In this document: one piece after another, positions 28,138-39,033 of the stretch | Position numbering within the stretch: position 1 is the first letter of the stretch | Layout of the letters: every line of letters begins with the position of its first letter | Assembly: GCF_001010285.1 (NCBI RefSeq) | Contig: NZ_CP011104.1 | Location: forward strand, 2,914,001 to 2,978,000 | Direction: 5' to 3' | Source: Photorhabdus thracensis | GTDB lineage: Bacteria > Pseudomonadota > Gammaproteobacteria > Enterobacterales > Enterobacteriaceae | DNA: 64,000 nucleotides | The notes under the pieces: model-generated | What the model was told of the DNA's origin: nothing | Database searches by the model: none | The model's input: the letters and a program-made list of their open reading frames with translations, nothing else | Made by a program: the position numbers and the translations under genes

Positions 28138-28179
28138 CGGGACGACCTGGATATACTTTGGTCTTTCGGGGACGACCCC
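28138..28179 (+). promoter_or_regulatory. Guanidine-II (mini-ykkC) riboswitch
   Basis: Two short hairpins carry ACGA tetraloops: CGGG-ACGA-CCTG (28138-28149) and GGGG-ACGA-CCCC (28168-28179), 18 bases apart and 20 bases before the sugE start. Two ACGR-loop hairpins upstream of an SMR exporter define the guanidine-II riboswitch, which turns on guanidinium export genes. Confidence 0.93.
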
Positions 28180-28199
28180 ACAACTCTATGGGTGTTGAT

Positions 28200-28514
28200 A
28201 TGTCCTGGTTTATTCTTATTATCGCTGGTTTATTTGAAGTCATCTGGGCGGTTGGCCTGAAATACACTCACGGTTTTACCCGTTTGACACCAAGCCTTAT
28301 TACTGCTGGTGCTATGGCTATCAGTGTAGGGATGCTCGCTTATGCAATGAAAGGCTTACCAGTAGGAACAGCCTATGCTGTTTGGACAGGAGTAGGCGCA
28401 GTGGGTACCGCCATTTTTGGTATTATGGTGTTGGGTGAGTCAGCAAGCCTTGCTAGAGTATTGAGCCTCGCCCTGATTGTTGCTGGTATTATCGGTCTGA
28501 AACTGTCAAGTTAA
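28200..28514 (+). CDS. sugE: Guanidinium exporter SugE (Gdx)
   Basis: SugE is a small multidrug resistance-type proton-coupled antiporter specific for guanidinium. The 104-residue product has four transmembrane helices, the essential Glu in [18 protein letters not shown] (residue 13 region), and [16 protein letters not shown] 28200 gives the standard [10 protein letters not shown] start. The guanidine-II riboswitch just upstream supports this substrate. Confidence 0.97.
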   Translation: MSWFILIIAGLFEVIWAVGLKYTHGFTRLTPSLITAGAMAISVGMLAYAMKGLPVGTAYAVWTGVGAVGTAIFGIMVLGESASLARVLSLALIVAGIIGLKLSS

Positions 28515-28517
28515 TTT

Positions 28518-28574
28518 TAAACCGCACTCCAAAGGTCAAATATAGCGTCTTACCGGTTGGCAGTGCGGTTAATG
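28518..28574. terminator. Stem-loop between sugE and frdD
   Basis: AACCGCACT pairs with AGTGCGGTT about 35 bases downstream. No strong T-run follows on either strand; it may serve the convergent sugE and frd transcripts. Confidence 0.4.
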
Positions 28575-28637
28575 AGATGGTCACTCCTCCTGTGAGCGGT
28601 ACACTGGCCTTATAACCTTAAGCTCGTTACTGCTTGA

Positions 28638-28991
28638 TTACAGGGTGAAAACAGCGATGATAGCGACAACACTCAGGATCGCTGCTAGGCCGTAGAAAAC
28701 CCATTTACCTGCCGGGACATGAATTTTCAAGTCATGCATACCGTGATGAATACGGTGTAAACCGCACCATAGCGGCAGAGTAATCATTAGTAATAAGAAA
28801 GCACGACCAATCAAGCTCTGACAGAAAATCAGAATCCGTTCATAGCTTAACGCTTCCGGTGCGACTCCCAGTGGTAAAAGGATGGCTACCAGTAAGATAA
28901 TGGCTGGAGCCACAATTGCGCCCCACATACCCCCGGCACCAAATAATCCCCAGAAAATCGGTTCATCGGAACGTTTAGGTATTTGATTCAT
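28638..28991 (-). CDS. frdD: Fumarate reductase membrane anchor FrdD
   Basis: FrdD is the second membrane-anchor subunit of the menaquinol:fumarate reductase. The 117-residue product begins [25 protein letters not shown] and has three hydrophobic helices. It is the last gene of frdABCD, 19 bases after frdC. Confidence 0.96.
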   Translation of the reverse strand: MNQIPKRSDEPIFWGLFGAGGMWGAIVAPAIILLVAILLPLGVAPEALSYERILIFCQSLIGRAFLLLMITLPLWCGLHRIHHGMHDLKIHVPAGKWVFYGLAAILSVVAIIAVFTL

Positions 28992-29010
28992 CAGATCCTC
29001 CTTATTGGGG

Positions 29011-29403
29011 TTAAAGTAAGGCTATGCCTAAGATAATGGCGGTGACAATAATGGTGACGGTCCATAACAGCTTGATCACGGGTTCAGGCCCCATTTTTTC
29101 ACCTTTTATCACTATGTTTGCTGCCTTTGGTGCCAGTTCAAACCACGTTTTGGTGTGTAGCAGAGCGCCCAGTAAAGTGACGATGTTAATCAGCAGAATA
29201 ACTGGGTTTTGCAAAAACGTGACAAATCCATCCCAGCTTTGTGTACCACCTTTTAGAGCGAATACACCGTATATCAGCAAGATACTGAACCACACAGTGG
29301 TAACCGCAGTACTTTCACGCAGAATATAGAAGCGATAAAAGCCCAGTTTCTGCCACCAGTTGGGAGCCATGCTGCGAACATAAGGTTTACGTTTGGTCGT
29401 CAT
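29011..29403 (-). CDS. frdC: Fumarate reductase membrane anchor FrdC
   Basis: FrdC is a three-helix membrane anchor that with FrdD binds menaquinol. The 130-residue product begins [20 protein letters not shown] and contains [13 protein letters not shown] with the quinone-site Glu. It lies 16 bases downstream of frdB in the operon. Confidence 0.96.
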   Translation of the reverse strand: MTTKRKPYVRSMAPNWWQKLGFYRFYILRESTAVTTVWFSILLIYGVFALKGGTQSWDGFVTFLQNPVILLINIVTLLGALLHTKTWFELAPKAANIVIKGEKMGPEPVIKLLWTVTIIVTAIILGIALL

Positions 29404-29419
29404 TGCGCTATTTCTCCCC

Positions 29420-30154
29420 TTATTGTGGTTTCAGCATGGCGATCATGAAGTCTTTTGCACTTTCGATCTTGCCTTGTTGAATAGCGGCAGCCGGATCGAC
29501 ATGTTTTGGGCAGACTTCAGAACAATAGCCGACGAAAGTACAGCTCCATACCCCATTCTGGCTGTTAAGTTGTGGCATACGTTCCTTCTTACCGTGGTCA
29601 CGGTTGTCGAGATTGTAACGGTGAGCCAGAGTAATTGCTGCTGGTCCGATAAACTCGGGGTTTAAACCGAACTGAGGGCAAGCGGCATAGCAAAGGCCGC
29701 AGTTGATACAACCAGAAAACTGATGATATTTTGCCATCTGTGCCGGGGTTTGAATGTTCGGACCTTCAGAAGGTTTACGACCATTCCCGATAATGTATGG
29801 TTTGATAGCTTCTAGGCTTTCAATAAAGTGGGTCATATCTACTACCAGGTCACGCTCAATAGGAAAGTTAGCCAGTGCTTCAACTTTCATACCTTGTGAA
29901 TAGTCACGCAGGAAGGTTTTACAGGCCAGTTTCGGCACACGGTTAACCATCATGCCACAAGAGCCACAGATAGCCATCCGGCAGGACCAGCGGTAAGAGA
30001 GGTCGGGGGCCAGATTGTCTTTAATGTAACCTAATGCATCAAGCAACGAGGTCTGTTCATCATAAGGAACCTCATAGGTTGTAGAATGGGGTTCAGCATC
30101 ATTTTCCGGGTTGTAACGCATGACCTCCATTCTCAGCATTTTCATATCAGCCAT
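29420..30154 (-). CDS. frdB: Fumarate reductase iron-sulfur subunit FrdB
   Basis: FrdB carries the three iron-sulfur clusters linking quinol oxidation to the flavin. The ~244-residue product has the [2Fe-2S] motif [15 protein letters not shown] and the ferredoxin motifs [12 protein letters not shown] and [14 protein letters not shown] 30154 (MADMKML) overlaps the end of frdA by eight bases; an upstream extension to 30190 is spurious. Confidence 0.97.
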   Translation of the reverse strand: MADMKMLRMEVMRYNPENDAEPHSTTYEVPYDEQTSLLDALGYIKDNLAPDLSYRWSCRMAICGSCGMMVNRVPKLACKTFLRDYSQGMKVEALANFPIERDLVVDMTHFIESLEAIKPYIIGNGRKPSEGPNIQTPAQMAKYHQFSGCINCGLCYAACPQFGLNPEFIGPAAITLAHRYNLDNRDHGKKERMPQLNSQNGVWSCTFVGYCSEVCPKHVDPAAAIQQGKIESAKDFMIAMLKPQ

Positions 30155-31937
30155 TCGCCTGCTCCTTTTTTTCTTGTGCCGCCGCTTCACCGCCGTATAC
30201 GCGTTTCGCTGGAGTGGACTTGGTGATTTTTACGTCACTGTATTCCAGACGAGGTGCACCTTCAGAGTTATAGAAAGCCAGCGTATGTTTAAGGAAATTT
30301 TCATCATCGCGTTCGGTACAACCTTTATCCAGACGTTGATGTGCCCCCCGGGACTCTTTACGGTTTATCGCAGAGTGAATCATACATTCGGCTACATCCA
30401 GACCAAAGCCAAGCTCAATGGTGTACAGCAGGTCAGTGTTGAAAACACTGGTGTTATCAGTGATCTTCACGTGTTTGAAGCGATCTTTCAGCTCAGCAAT
30501 CTTATCAACCGTTTTCTGCATGAATTCAGGGGTACGGTAGATACCGCAACCTTCCTCCATAGAGGTACCCATTTCATCACGGATCTTCGACCAACTTTCC
30601 GTTCCTTCTTGTTTCAGTAAGTTGTTCAAACGTGCTGCTATATCACTTGCTTGGGCATCCAGTGCGCGGTTCTTGACAGGTTTGACTTGTTGAGCGTACT
30701 TAACTGCTTCTTCACCAGCCATACGGCCAAAGACCACCAGTTCAGCCAGAGAATTGGAACCAAGACGGTTTGCACCATGCAGACCAACAGAAGAACATTC
30801 ACCGACAGCGAACAGACCTCTAATGCGGGTTTCACATTTCTGGTCAGTTTCAATACCGCCCATAGTGTAGTGTGCGGTAGGCCGGACCGGAATTGGCTCT
30901 TTAACCGGATCAACGCCAACATAGGCTTTTGCCAGTTCGCAGATAAAGGGCAGACGCTCAAGTAATTTATTCTCACCCAGATGGCGCAGATCCAGATAAA
31001 CCACATCGCCACGCTGAGTGGAAATAGTACGACCGGCACGCCATTCATGCCAAAAAGCCTGAGAAACTTTGTCTCGGGGACCCAGTTCCATATATTTGTT
31101 TTCAGGTTTGCCCAGTGGGGTTTCAGGGCCGAGGCCATAATCTTGTAAATAGCGGTAACCATCCTTGTTGACCAGAATCCCACCTTCACCACGACAACCT
31201 TCGGTCATCAGGATACCGGAACCTGGCAGGCCGGTTGGATGATACTGAACAAATTCCATATCACGCAGTGGGACGCCATGACGGAATGCCATGCCCATAC
31301 CATCACCTGTTACGATACCGCCGTTCGTGTTGTAACGGTATACACGGCCTGCACCACCGGTCGCCATAATAACGGCATTAGCCCGGATCTGAATTTTGGT
31401 GCCTTCCATCATATTCAGTGCAACCAAGCCACGTGCCTGACCTTCATCTACCAAAATGTCGAGGACAAAATGTTCATCAAAACGTTGGATTTGGGGGTAT
31501 TTCAGAGAGGTCTGGAATAGGGTATGCAGCATATGGAAGCCGGTTTTATCCGCAGCGAACCAAGTGCGTTCTATCTTCATACCACCGAAACGACGCACGT
31601 TGACGGAACCATCTTCTCTACGGCTCCACGGACAGCCCCATTGCTCCAGTTGGATCATTTCTGTCGGACAATGTTCGACAAAGTATTCAACAACATCTTG
31701 TTCACACAGCCAGTCACCACCGGATACAGTGTCATTGAAATGGAAATCGTAGGAGTCGTGAGCTTGAGTGACTGCTGCTGATCCGCCTTCTGCTGCCACA
31801 GTATGGCTACGCATTGGGTAGACTTTTGAGATCAAAGCAATCTTCATTTGAGGATTGGCCTCAGCTGCGGCAATTGCGGCACGTAGACCTGCCCCCCCGG
31901 CTCCGATAATAGCGAGATCGGTATTAAAGGTTTGCAC
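30147..31937 (-). CDS. frdA: Fumarate reductase flavoprotein subunit FrdA
   Basis: FrdA reduces fumarate to succinate as terminal acceptor of anaerobic respiration. The 596-residue product has the FAD-binding [19 protein letters not shown] start, the histidine for covalent flavin in [10 protein letters not shown], and the active-site region [21 protein letters not shown]. It is the first gene of frdABCD, and aspA and dcuA in the same window feed it with fumarate. Confidence 0.98.
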   Translation of the reverse strand: MQTFNTDLAIIGAGGAGLRAAIAAAEANPQMKIALISKVYPMRSHTVAAEGGSAAVTQAHDSYDFHFNDTVSGGDWLCEQDVVEYFVEHCPTEMIQLEQWGCPWSRREDGSVNVRRFGGMKIERTWFAADKTGFHMLHTLFQTSLKYPQIQRFDEHFVLDILVDEGQARGLVALNMMEGTKIQIRANAVIMATGGAGRVYRYNTNGGIVTGDGMGMAFRHGVPLRDMEFVQYHPTGLPGSGILMTEGCRGEGGILVNKDGYRYLQDYGLGPETPLGKPENKYMELGPRDKVSQAFWHEWRAGRTISTQRGDVVYLDLRHLGENKLLERLPFICELAKAYVGVDPVKEPIPVRPTAHYTMGGIETDQKCETRIRGLFAVGECSSVGLHGANRLGSNSLAELVVFGRMAGEEAVKYAQQVKPVKNRALDAQASDIAARLNNLLKQEGTESWSKIRDEMGTSMEEGCGIYRTPEFMQKTVDKIAELKDRFKHVKITDNTSVFNTDLLYTIELGFGLDVAECMIHSAINRKESRGAHQRLDKGCTERDDENFLKHTLAFYNSEGAPRLEYSDVKITKSTPAKRVYGGEAAAQEKKEQANG

Positions 31938-32570
31938 TGTGCTTCTCCATTGTTTAAGTGAAATGAGTCAGTAAGTAAAAGAGTCGTAACTTTCCTGAAT
32001 GTTGTTGTTATTGTTTCTCATATAGCAGGATTCTATAGGTAAAATCCGGTACTTTAACGATTAAGGATAGTTATTTGCTACTTTTTGTATAGTATTAAGT
32101 ATAGCGAATTGCAAGTGAGGGGAATTTGATATGAAAGGGGGTTTTGTCAGATTTGTTCGCTAAAACATGATCTGGGACAGGAATTAGTTGTTTTTTTATT
32201 CTTTTTGTGGAGTGATTGTTTAGATATTTTAATTGATACTGCTGTCGGAAATTAGTGGCAGAACCACTGCAGCGGGGAAATGGTATTATATTGTGGCACT
32301 TGATTGGCTATTTATTACATAATAAAAAAGTCTAATTGTTTTTTAATTTAAACATGATAATAACCTATGGTTATTGAATAAATGTAAATGAGAATTAAAT
32401 TATAATTGGTTATATTATCCAGAATAAAGATAAAATATGTTTCATTGTTTAGTGATAATAGTATATATTCAACAAGGGCATTTTTTCAGCCATAGAGAAT
32501 AGAGATGGTATTTAAATAATATTCTATAAATAATTAATTTAAGAAATTAAATATATTTAAACAGGAGGAT
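31938..32570. other. AT-rich upstream region of frdA
   Basis: This ~630-base interval contains the frd control region and a very AT-rich stretch (32280-32560). I do not see a clear FNR palindrome or a gene. ACAGGAGGAT at its right end serves the fascin-like fragment. Confidence 0.4.
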
Positions 32571-32789
32571 ATGATGGCACTACCAGATCACACTATCGCA
32601 TTGCAGGCAGATAATGGAAAATATCTGAGCCGGATTAATATAAGTGGTCTTAATTATATTAAGCCGGATAAGACCGATATAGACGTTTTTTGCCAATTTA
32701 AATTGATAACATTGTTCGAGTAAATAGTGATTTTGGTTAGCATTAGTTTTGTCGTGATTAAGTAAAATCGACCATAACTTTAGTATTTA

Positions 32790-33886
32790 TACCCGTAATC
32801 ATTGAAACTGCTTGATTTTCGCCCAAATGAGGTTCATGGTATCTGTCATGAAAATATTCATTACCGATGAACAAAAAGCCGAACTTGAACATCTCCATCA
32901 CACCTGCCGTGATAAGTGAGAGTGTGATCGCATCAAAGCGGTCCTCCTGGCCTCTGAGGGCTGGAGTTCTGTCATGATCGCTCAGGCCCTGCGTCTTCAT
33001 GAAACGACCGTTCATCGTCATATCAGCGATTACCTTAATCACCGTAAAATCAAGCCCGAAAATGGCGGCTCTCAGAGCCATCTCAGCGAAACACAGACTC
33101 AGGAACTTATCGCCTATCTGACCGCAAATCTTCTGCCCACCACACAGGCGGTTATCCGCCTTGTCAAAGAAGCGTGGGATATCCGTTACACCGTTCCCGG
33201 CATGAATAAATGGCTGCACCACCAGGGATTCAGTTATAAAAAGCCGACCGGCGTGCCACACAAGTTCAACGCGGAACAGCAGCGGGCCTTTATAGAAACC
33301 TACGGGAAACTCAAGCAGGAAGCCGGAGACCATGAGCCCATCCTGTTCATTGATGGCGTCCATCCCACGCAGGGGACGAAACTGGCTTATGGCTGGATGC
33401 GAAAAGGCCAGAAAACCGCGGTGAAAACCACGGGAAGCCGTACCCGTCTGAACCTGATGGGGGCCCTTAATCTGGCTGATATTAGTAAAACGGTAGTACG
33501 CGAGTATGACCGTATCGACAGTTATCACATCGCAGAGTTTTTCATTGCTCTGCGTGAAACCTATCCGGTCAGTCAGAAGGTTCATATTATCCTTGACGGA
33601 GCTGGTTACCACCGAAGCAGGCTGGTGAAAGACTGGGCTTATGTGATGAATATTGAGCTTCATTACCTGCCACCGTACAGCCCGAATCTGAACCCGATAG
33701 AAAGGCTGTGGAAGGTGATGAATGAACAAGTCAGGAATAACCATTATTTCGCCTCGACGACCTTGTTCAAGCAGGCAATACATCGCTTTTTTACGGAAAT
33801 ATTACCGGAACTGGCCGGGAACCTGTCGTGCCGTATTAATGACAACTTCCAGGTTATGAATACTGCATCTTCAAGTTAAGCGGGTA
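32790..33886 (+). mobile_element. IS630-family insertion sequence
   Basis: Left end TACCCGTAATCATTG and the complement of the right end, TACCCGCTTAACTTG, form imperfect inverted repeats. TA dinucleotides at 32788-32789 and 33887-33888 are the expected target duplication. Length is about 1.1 kb. Confidence 0.85.
32848..33879 (+). pseudogene. IS630 transposase with an internal stop codon
   Basis: The frame from ATG 32848 begins MKIFITDEQKAELEHLHHTC and meets TGA at 32917-32919, where CGA is expected in RDK(R)ECDRIKAV. After it, the frame is open to the end (301 residues from ATG 32974). The catalytic triad is present: FIDGVHPTQG, HIILDGAGYH and NPNLNPIERLW-type Glu (YSPNLNPIERLW). The nonsense codon removes part of the N-terminal HTH, so autonomous activity is doubtful. 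Confidence 0.85.
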
Positions 33887-34064
33887 TATTTGACGGTAAT
33901 ATTTCGGCAGATAGCTAATAATGATATATCCGGTTGTAGCAAGTTTACTGTAGTCTTGAGGTAGGACAAGCTAAGTTGTTCTGGGATGATCAGACGGTAA
34001 TAGTTTGTCTGATATGTGTGATGCAGGTAGACTGCATGTTTTGTTTTATTTTGGAGTCATTTAC

Positions 34065-35042
34065 ATGAGCGAAACAGCAAACTGGCAGCCAAGTGCACCT
34101 ATCGCCAACTTGTTGAAACGGGCGGCTATTTTAGCAGAAATACGGCGCTTTTTCGCAGAACGCGGGGTACTGGAAGTTGAAACGCCTGCGATGGGCAAGT
34201 CTACAGTGACTGATATTCAATTGTTTTCTTTTCAGACAGAGTTTGTTGGTCCAGGCGTCGCAGATGGCATGACTCTATATCTGATGACAAGTGCGGAATT
34301 TCACATGAAACGCCTGCTGGCAGCAGGAAGTGGCCCTATTTATCAGATCAGCCGCTGCTTCCGTAACGAAGAAGCGGGTCGTTATCATAATCCTGAATTT
34401 ACCATGCTGGAATGGTATCGGCCTCACTATGATATGTATCGTTTGATAAATGAGGTTGACGACTTACTTCAGCAGATTTTGGACTGTGAAAGTGCAGAGT
34501 CACTCTCTTATCAGCAGGCTTTTCTGCGTTATCTGGATATTGACCCGTTGTCCGCAGAGAAAGAAAAATTGCGTGAAGTAGCCGCTAAACTGGATCTGAG
34601 CAATATTGCTGATACAGAGGAAGATCGGGATATTTTGTTGCAACTTTTGTTTGCCGTCGGTGTTGAACCGCATATTGGTACTGAAAGGCCAACTTTTATC
34701 TACCATTTTCCCGCTTCTCAGGCTTCTCTGGCAGAAATCAGTAAAGAAGATCATCGGGTTGCGGAGCGTTTTGAAGTCTATTTCAAAGGTGTTGAACTGG
34801 CAAATGGTTTCCGTGAACTCACTGATGGTGATGAACAACGTCAGCGTTTTGAACAGGATAACCGTAAACGTGCGGAACTGGGTTTACCTGTCCGGCCGAT
34901 TGATGAAAACTTGATTGGCGCCCTGAAGCAGGGGATACCTGAATGTGCAGGTGTGGCACTTGGTATTGATCGTTTGGTGATGCTGGCTTTAGGCGCAGAA
35001 AGACTCAGTGATGTCATTGCTTTTTCGGTAAATAAGGCATAA
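34065..35042 (+). CDS. epmA: EF-P--(R)-beta-lysine ligase EpmA
   Basis: EpmA, a truncated lysyl-tRNA synthetase paralogue, joins beta-lysine to the conserved lysine of EF-P. The 325-residue product has class II synthetase motifs: motif 1 around [11 protein letters not shown], motif 2 in [22 protein letters not shown], and motif 3 in [15 protein letters not shown]. It lacks the tRNA-anticodon domain. ATG 34065 ([10 protein letters not shown]) follows TTGGAG and gives the usual length. It normally follows the divergent frd operon, as here, with an IS and gene remnant between. Confidence 0.96.
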   Translation: MSETANWQPSAPIANLLKRAAILAEIRRFFAERGVLEVETPAMGKSTVTDIQLFSFQTEFVGPGVADGMTLYLMTSAEFHMKRLLAAGSGPIYQISRCFRNEEAGRYHNPEFTMLEWYRPHYDMYRLINEVDDLLQQILDCESAESLSYQQAFLRYLDIDPLSAEKEKLREVAAKLDLSNIADTEEDRDILLQLLFAVGVEPHIGTERPTFIYHFPASQASLAEISKEDHRVAERFEVYFKGVELANGFRELTDGDEQRQRFEQDNRKRAELGLPVRPIDENLIGALKQGIPECAGVALGIDRLVMLALGAERLSDVIAFSVNKA

Positions 35043-35047
35043 AACAA

Positions 35048-35075
35048 CAGGGCGTTGATTAAGACGCCCTGCTTG
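35048..35075. terminator. Terminator between epmA and glpQ
   Basis: CAGGGCGT and ACGCCCTG form an eight-base stem. On the minus strand it is followed by TTGTTTTAT, so it best serves glpQ, and it may also stop epmA. Confidence 0.75.
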
Positions 35076-35083
35076 CATCTATC

Positions 35084-36160
35084 TCACTTATGTTGATGCT
35101 GTTTTTGTAGGAATTTCACACCCAAATCAGGAAAATCGGTAAATACGCCGTCTACACCCGCCTGGTTATAAAGAATATCGAAAAGCTGATCGCTGTTGGT
35201 GGCATATTTAGGCAGTGCATCAACCTGAATGGTGTATGGATGGACTTTCATATTGTTAGCGTGAGCATCTTTCACCATACTGGTTAACTTAATATTGGTT
35301 GGTGTGGAATCTTCCGACACAATCATATGGTAATCAGGGCTAATGCCATCGGCATACTGCGCCACTTTTTTCATTGCACCTGGTTTGAACATCCAATCGT
35401 AGCTGTAATTTACCCATTCGCCGTTTGGTTTTTGTTCATAGGTTTCATTCCAGTCGGTATAGGCGATAAGTTGAACCAGTTTCAGATCCATGCCCAGCTT
35501 AGGTTCAAGCTTGTTTTTAATGCGTTTGAGTTCGTTGACATCAAAACATTGCAGATAAACTTTATCGCTTTTCTTGGTGTAACCATATTCTTTCAATACC
35601 TTCAGCACTTGAGTGGAAATATCTTTGCCCTCTTGCTGATGGAACCACGGTGCTTTGATTTCAGGATAGATGCCGATATTTTTACCCGTTGATTTATTCA
35701 ACCCTTGAACAAACTCAATTTCTTCCTGAAAAGTGTGGATCCGGAAATCAGATTTCCACATCGGGAAACGGTTGGCGTATCTTTGTACCTGCCGGTTATT
35801 TTTGATATCAAAACCTTCCGTGAATTTCAGTGATTTAATTTCAGGCAGGGTAAAATCAATAGCATAATAGCGTCCGTCCTGACGGGCTCGATCGGGAAAC
35901 TTATTTGCAACGTCAGTCACACGATCAAGGTAATGATCATGTAATACCACCAGCTCGTTATCTTTAGTCATAACTAAGTCTTGTTCCAGATAATCGGAAC
36001 CCTCGGCATAAGCCATAGCTTTAGCAGGAAGGGTGTGTTCAGGCAAGTATCCGCTTGTACCGCGATGAGCGATAATAATCTTATCTGCCGCTTGCGCTAT
36101 GCCTGATAGAGATGATGCTAAAATCATGCCAGTGGCTATTGTTTTTATTGGAGTTTGCAT
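35084..36160 (-). CDS. glpQ: Periplasmic glycerophosphodiester phosphodiesterase
   Basis: GlpQ hydrolyses glycerophosphodiesters in the periplasm to glycerol-3-phosphate, which GlpT imports. The 358-residue product has a signal peptide (cleavage after GIAQA) and the GDPD motifs IIAHRGTSGYLPEHT, EQDLVMTKDNELVVLHD and YPEIKAPWF. It lies downstream of glpT on the same strand, but a terminator-like hairpin separates them. Confidence 0.96.
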   Translation of the reverse strand: MQTPIKTIATGMILASSLSGIAQAADKIIIAHRGTSGYLPEHTLPAKAMAYAEGSDYLEQDLVMTKDNELVVLHDHYLDRVTDVANKFPDRARQDGRYYAIDFTLPEIKSLKFTEGFDIKNNRQVQRYANRFPMWKSDFRIHTFQEEIEFVQGLNKSTGKNIGIYPEIKAPWFHQQEGKDISTQVLKVLKEYGYTKKSDKVYLQCFDVNELKRIKNKLEPKLGMDLKLVQLIAYTDWNETYEQKPNGEWVNYSYDWMFKPGAMKKVAQYADGISPDYHMIVSEDSTPTNIKLTSMVKDAHANNMKVHPYTIQVDALPKYATNSDQLFDILYNQAGVDGVFTDFPDLGVKFLQKQHQHK

Positions 36161-36269
36161 ATGTGTTTTTTCTCCGTTTTAGCAATGAGATAAAAATCAA
36201 TTTTACTAAGCTGCTTGTCTTATTATGTTAAAAAGGCTTACTGGTAACCTCTTAGCTTAGTTTAAAAAT

Positions 36270-36318
36270 TAAAAAAGCCACGGCATAAATATAAGTAATG
36301 TCGTGGCTTATTATATTA
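36270..36318 (-). terminator. Terminator after glpT
   Basis: On the minus strand AAGCCACGACAT and ATGCCGTGGCTT form a near-perfect stem followed by TTTTTAATTTTT. Confidence 0.75.
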
Positions 36319-36349
36319 TCAGTGATATATCACAGTTTAGTGACAATGA

Positions 36350-37702
36350 TTAATCATACTGACGAGCTAATTCTTGTTTATGTTTGTTTTCTGTGATCAT
36401 GACAATCAGTAATAGAATAACGGCCAGGATACTACCGCCAATCATCACTATAAAACCGCTGTCCCAGCCGAAGAATTCAACGGTGTAGCCGACGATAGCA
36501 CTTGCCGCAACGGAGCCACCTAAGTAACCGAATAAGCCGGTGAAACCGGCGGCTGTACCGGCCGCTTTTTTCGGTGCCAGCTCAAGGGCGTGTAAGCCCG
36601 TCAGCATAACTGGGCCGTAGATAAGGAAGCCGATAATCAACATACAAGCCATGTCTACAGTTGGATTACCGGCTGGGTTCAGCCAGAATACGACAGTTGC
36701 GATGGTGACTAGTGTCATAAAGAATACGCCTGTTGCACCACGGTTACCTTTAAATACTTTGTCTGACATCCAGCCACACAGTAGTGTACCTGGGATACCA
36801 GCATATTCGTACAGGAAGTAAGCCCATGAAGATTTATCCAGTGCGAAATGCTTGGCCTCACGTAGATAGGTTGGTGACCAATCAAGAATACCGTAACGTA
36901 GCAGATAAACGAACACGTTAGCTATAGCGACCATCCACAATAGTTTGTTCGGTAATACATACTGCATGAAGATCTGCTTAGCTGTTAATTCTTCTTCATT
37001 TTTCTCTGTGTAATCAGATGGGTAGTCGTTTTTATACTCTTCAATTGATGGCAAGCCACAGGATTGTGGTGTGTCACGCATTAAAGCAAAAGCGATCAGT
37101 GCAACGAGAATTGCAGCGAAAGCTGGCATATAAAGTGCGGCTTTCCAGTCATTAAACCACGCCATGCCTAGCAGGAACAGCAGCGGAGGTAAACCACCAC
37201 CGACATTATGCGCACAGTTCCAGATAGAGACGATCCCGCCACGTTCTTTCTGTGACCACCAATGCACCATAGTACGGCCGCAGGGAGGCCAACCCATACC
37301 CTGGAACCAACCACACATGAACAGCAGCACAAACATAACAGTGATACTGGAAGTCGCCCAGGGTACGAAGCCCATAAACAGCATGACAGCCGCCGCGAGA
37401 ATCAGACCAGCAGGCAAAAAGACCCGCGGGTTAGAACGGTCGGATATGGAGCCCATGATGAATTTGGAGAAGCCATATGCGATAGAGATCCCTGATAGCG
37501 CGAGACCGAGCTCACCCTTGGAAAAACCTTGTTCAACCAGATAAGGCATTGCGAGTGCAAAGTTCTTTCTCACCAAATAGTAAGCGGCATAACCAAGGAA
37601 AATCCCCATAAAAATTTGCCAGCGTAGGCGGAGATAGAGTGGATCTATCTGTTTTGCTGGCAACCGGGGCTTATGAAGCGCCGGCTTGAAAATACTTAAC
37701 AT
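36350..37702 (-). CDS. glpT: Glycerol-3-phosphate transporter GlpT
   Basis: GlpT is the MFS antiporter importing glycerol-3-phosphate in exchange for phosphate, and also the uptake route of fosfomycin. The ~450-residue product has twelve predicted spans and conserved [32 protein letters not shown] and [19 protein letters not shown] stretches. ATG 37702 ([10 protein letters not shown]) gives the family length; 14 additional codons upstream are not conserved. A CRP-type site lies 230 bases upstream. Confidence 0.96.
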   Translation of the reverse strand: MLSIFKPALHKPRLPAKQIDPLYLRLRWQIFMGIFLGYAAYYLVRKNFALAMPYLVEQGFSKGELGLALSGISIAYGFSKFIMGSISDRSNPRVFLPAGLILAAAVMLFMGFVPWATSSITVMFVLLFMCGWFQGMGWPPCGRTMVHWWSQKERGGIVSIWNCAHNVGGGLPPLLFLLGMAWFNDWKAALYMPAFAAILVALIAFALMRDTPQSCGLPSIEEYKNDYPSDYTEKNEEELTAKQIFMQYVLPNKLLWMVAIANVFVYLLRYGILDWSPTYLREAKHFALDKSSWAYFLYEYAGIPGTLLCGWMSDKVFKGNRGATGVFFMTLVTIATVVFWLNPAGNPTVDMACMLIIGFLIYGPVMLTGLHALELAPKKAAGTAAGFTGLFGYLGGSVAASAIVGYTVEFFGWDSGFIVMIGGSILAVILLLIVMITENKHKQELARQYD

Positions 37703-37933
37703 ATTTTGCCTCCGATGGCTTTTTTGGTTATGTAAACAGCTCACCGGTTGACTAATGCCACCGGATGGAAAAGTGAGAGGTTTTATAAGTGATTATTTTC
37801 CATAACGAAAATTATGATAGTCGAAATAACCCAACCTATCTGTGAGACAAGACTCAGTTGTTAAAATCGTTTTGCCCTGGCGATAATTTTGAGTGATTTG
37901 TTAACTTTTTAAAACGTACTTTACCAATGAAAT

Positions 37934-37949
37934 TGTGACTACTGTCACA
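37934..37949. promoter_or_regulatory. CRP-type binding site upstream of glpT
   Basis: TGTGACTACTGTCACA is an exact TGTGA-N6-TCACA palindrome. The glpTQ operon of enterobacteria is controlled by CRP and GlpR. The rest of 37703-38160 contains no gene. Confidence 0.75.
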
Positions 37950-38160
37950 ATAACGAGCTTTACTTAATTATTGGTGAGCGTTTTTAGTTCGTTTTTATTC
38001 CTTATTAAACAAAAAACCAGTTTTTGCACATATTCTATTTAGGATAAGAGCATTATTAGTAATCGATTTTAACGATGATATACGGCTTTGACGATGTGGC
38101 TGTAATTTGACAGACTAATCAGTTATGCAATTGTATATCTGATATGCCAATGGAGGAACC

Positions 38161-38592
38161 ATGACAACACGTTATGACCGTGACTTTTATGGCTGGACGC
38201 AGGAGCAGGCAAGTTTGCTTCGTTCCGGCAACTTGAGCCAATTGGACATGAAAAACCTTTCGGAGGAAATAGAAAGTATGGGAAATAGCCAAAGAAACGA
38301 GCTGGAATCTCGTCTTGAGGTGCTGTTTCTTCACCTTCTAAAATGGCAATTCCAATCCGAACGGCAAGGTCGAAGCTGGAAACTGACGATTGAAGAGCAG
38401 CGAAGGAAAATAGCTCGCCGCCTTAAAAAAAATCCTAGCTTAAAGTCAGAACTCAGCGAAATTTTCTCTGATGCTTATGGTGATGCTATTATTGCCGCAG
38501 AGAGGGAGACTAATATTAGACGCAGTGTATTCCCTGAAACTTGTCCTTGGACGTTTGAGCAAATAATGGATGAGAATTTTTGGCCTGAATAA
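38161..38592 (+). CDS. DUF29-family protein
   Basis: The 143-residue product has the DUF29 pattern: YDRDFYGWTQEQASLLRSG, LSEEIESMGNSQRNELESRL, LLKWQFQSERQGRSW and a C-terminal CPWTFEQIMDENFWP. Function is unknown. The protein is soluble and largely helical. It is absent from the equivalent E. coli position, so it may be accessory. Confidence 0.85.
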   Translation: MTTRYDRDFYGWTQEQASLLRSGNLSQLDMKNLSEEIESMGNSQRNELESRLEVLFLHLLKWQFQSERQGRSWKLTIEEQRRKIARRLKKNPSLKSELSEIFSDAYGDAIIAAERETNIRRSVFPETCPWTFEQIMDENFWPE

Positions 38593-38662
38593 CGCCGACG
38601 AATTTGTCTATCTTGACGCACTGGCTTTGGTCAGTGCATTTTGTTGTAGTCCAAAAAACCGG

Positions 38663-38972
38663 TCAATTTATTTTCACCTCGCCACGAGCGGCATTAACGT
38701 AAACGATTTGCCCTTCACCGACTTCTGCCAATGCTTCACCCACTCCGACAATCATTGGGATTACCATTGCATTAGCCAGCATAGCACTGTGAGATAAAGC
38801 ACTTCCTTCACCCAGCACAATGGCTTTGATAACCCGCTTATTCAGGCTGATGACAGTGGGGGCTATCAGTTCGTGAGCTAACAGAGAGCCGCCGGGTGTT
38901 CAGGAAGTTGCTGCTCAGCCCTACGAGCTGCTCTTGTAAAACAGTTTCGACATTATTTATCAGCTTTTTCAT
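38663..38972 (-). pseudogene. Chimeric remnant of dhaK and a PTS enzyme I-like gene
   Basis: From ATG 38972 on the minus strand the product begins MKKLINNVETVLQEQLVGL, the start of dihydroxyacetone kinase subunit DhaK, then leaves the family after about 22 residues. From about 38905 a shifted frame gives GGSLLAHELIAPTVISLNK, GSALSHSAMLANAMVIPMIV and ends GEVKIN, which resembles the phosphohistidine domain of PTS enzyme I-like proteins (DhaM or PtsA), with the active His in LSHSA. A deletion seems to have fused the start of dhaK to a piece of a downstream gene. The remnant follows gldA, which makes dihydroxyacetone. Confidence 0.65.
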
Positions 38973-39001
38973 TCTGAACTCCGGTTGTCCGAACAAAAAA
39001 T

Positions 39002-39030
39002 AAGAGCGGGAAGTTTCCCCGCTCTTTTCC
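39002..39030. terminator. Terminator after gldA
   Basis: GAGCGGG(A)A and TTCCCCGCTC-type arms form a stem flanked by A- and T-runs. On the minus strand it is followed by TTATTTTTTG. Confidence 0.7.
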
Positions 39031-39033
39031 GGT

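Larger units (their letters stand above)
32574..34003 (+). pseudogene. Fascin-like gene remnant interrupted by IS630
   Basis: A strong AGGAGG precedes ATG 32571/32574. The 49-codon frame reads ALPDHTIALQADNGKYLSRI, continues SGLNYIKPDKTDIDVFCQFK and stops at 32721-32723, matching one repeat of fascin-like (actin-crosslinking fold) proteins found in Photorhabdus-type genomes. After the IS630 element, degraded frames contain DISGCSKFTVV and KLFWDDQTV, which look like a second repeat. The gene therefore seems to have decayed around the insertion. The short first piece could still be translated. Confidence 0.5.

Noticed and set aside
32758..33783. 341-codon frame antisense to the IS630 transposase
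   Set aside because: The sense frame carries the DDE motifs; the reverse frame is a shadow of it.
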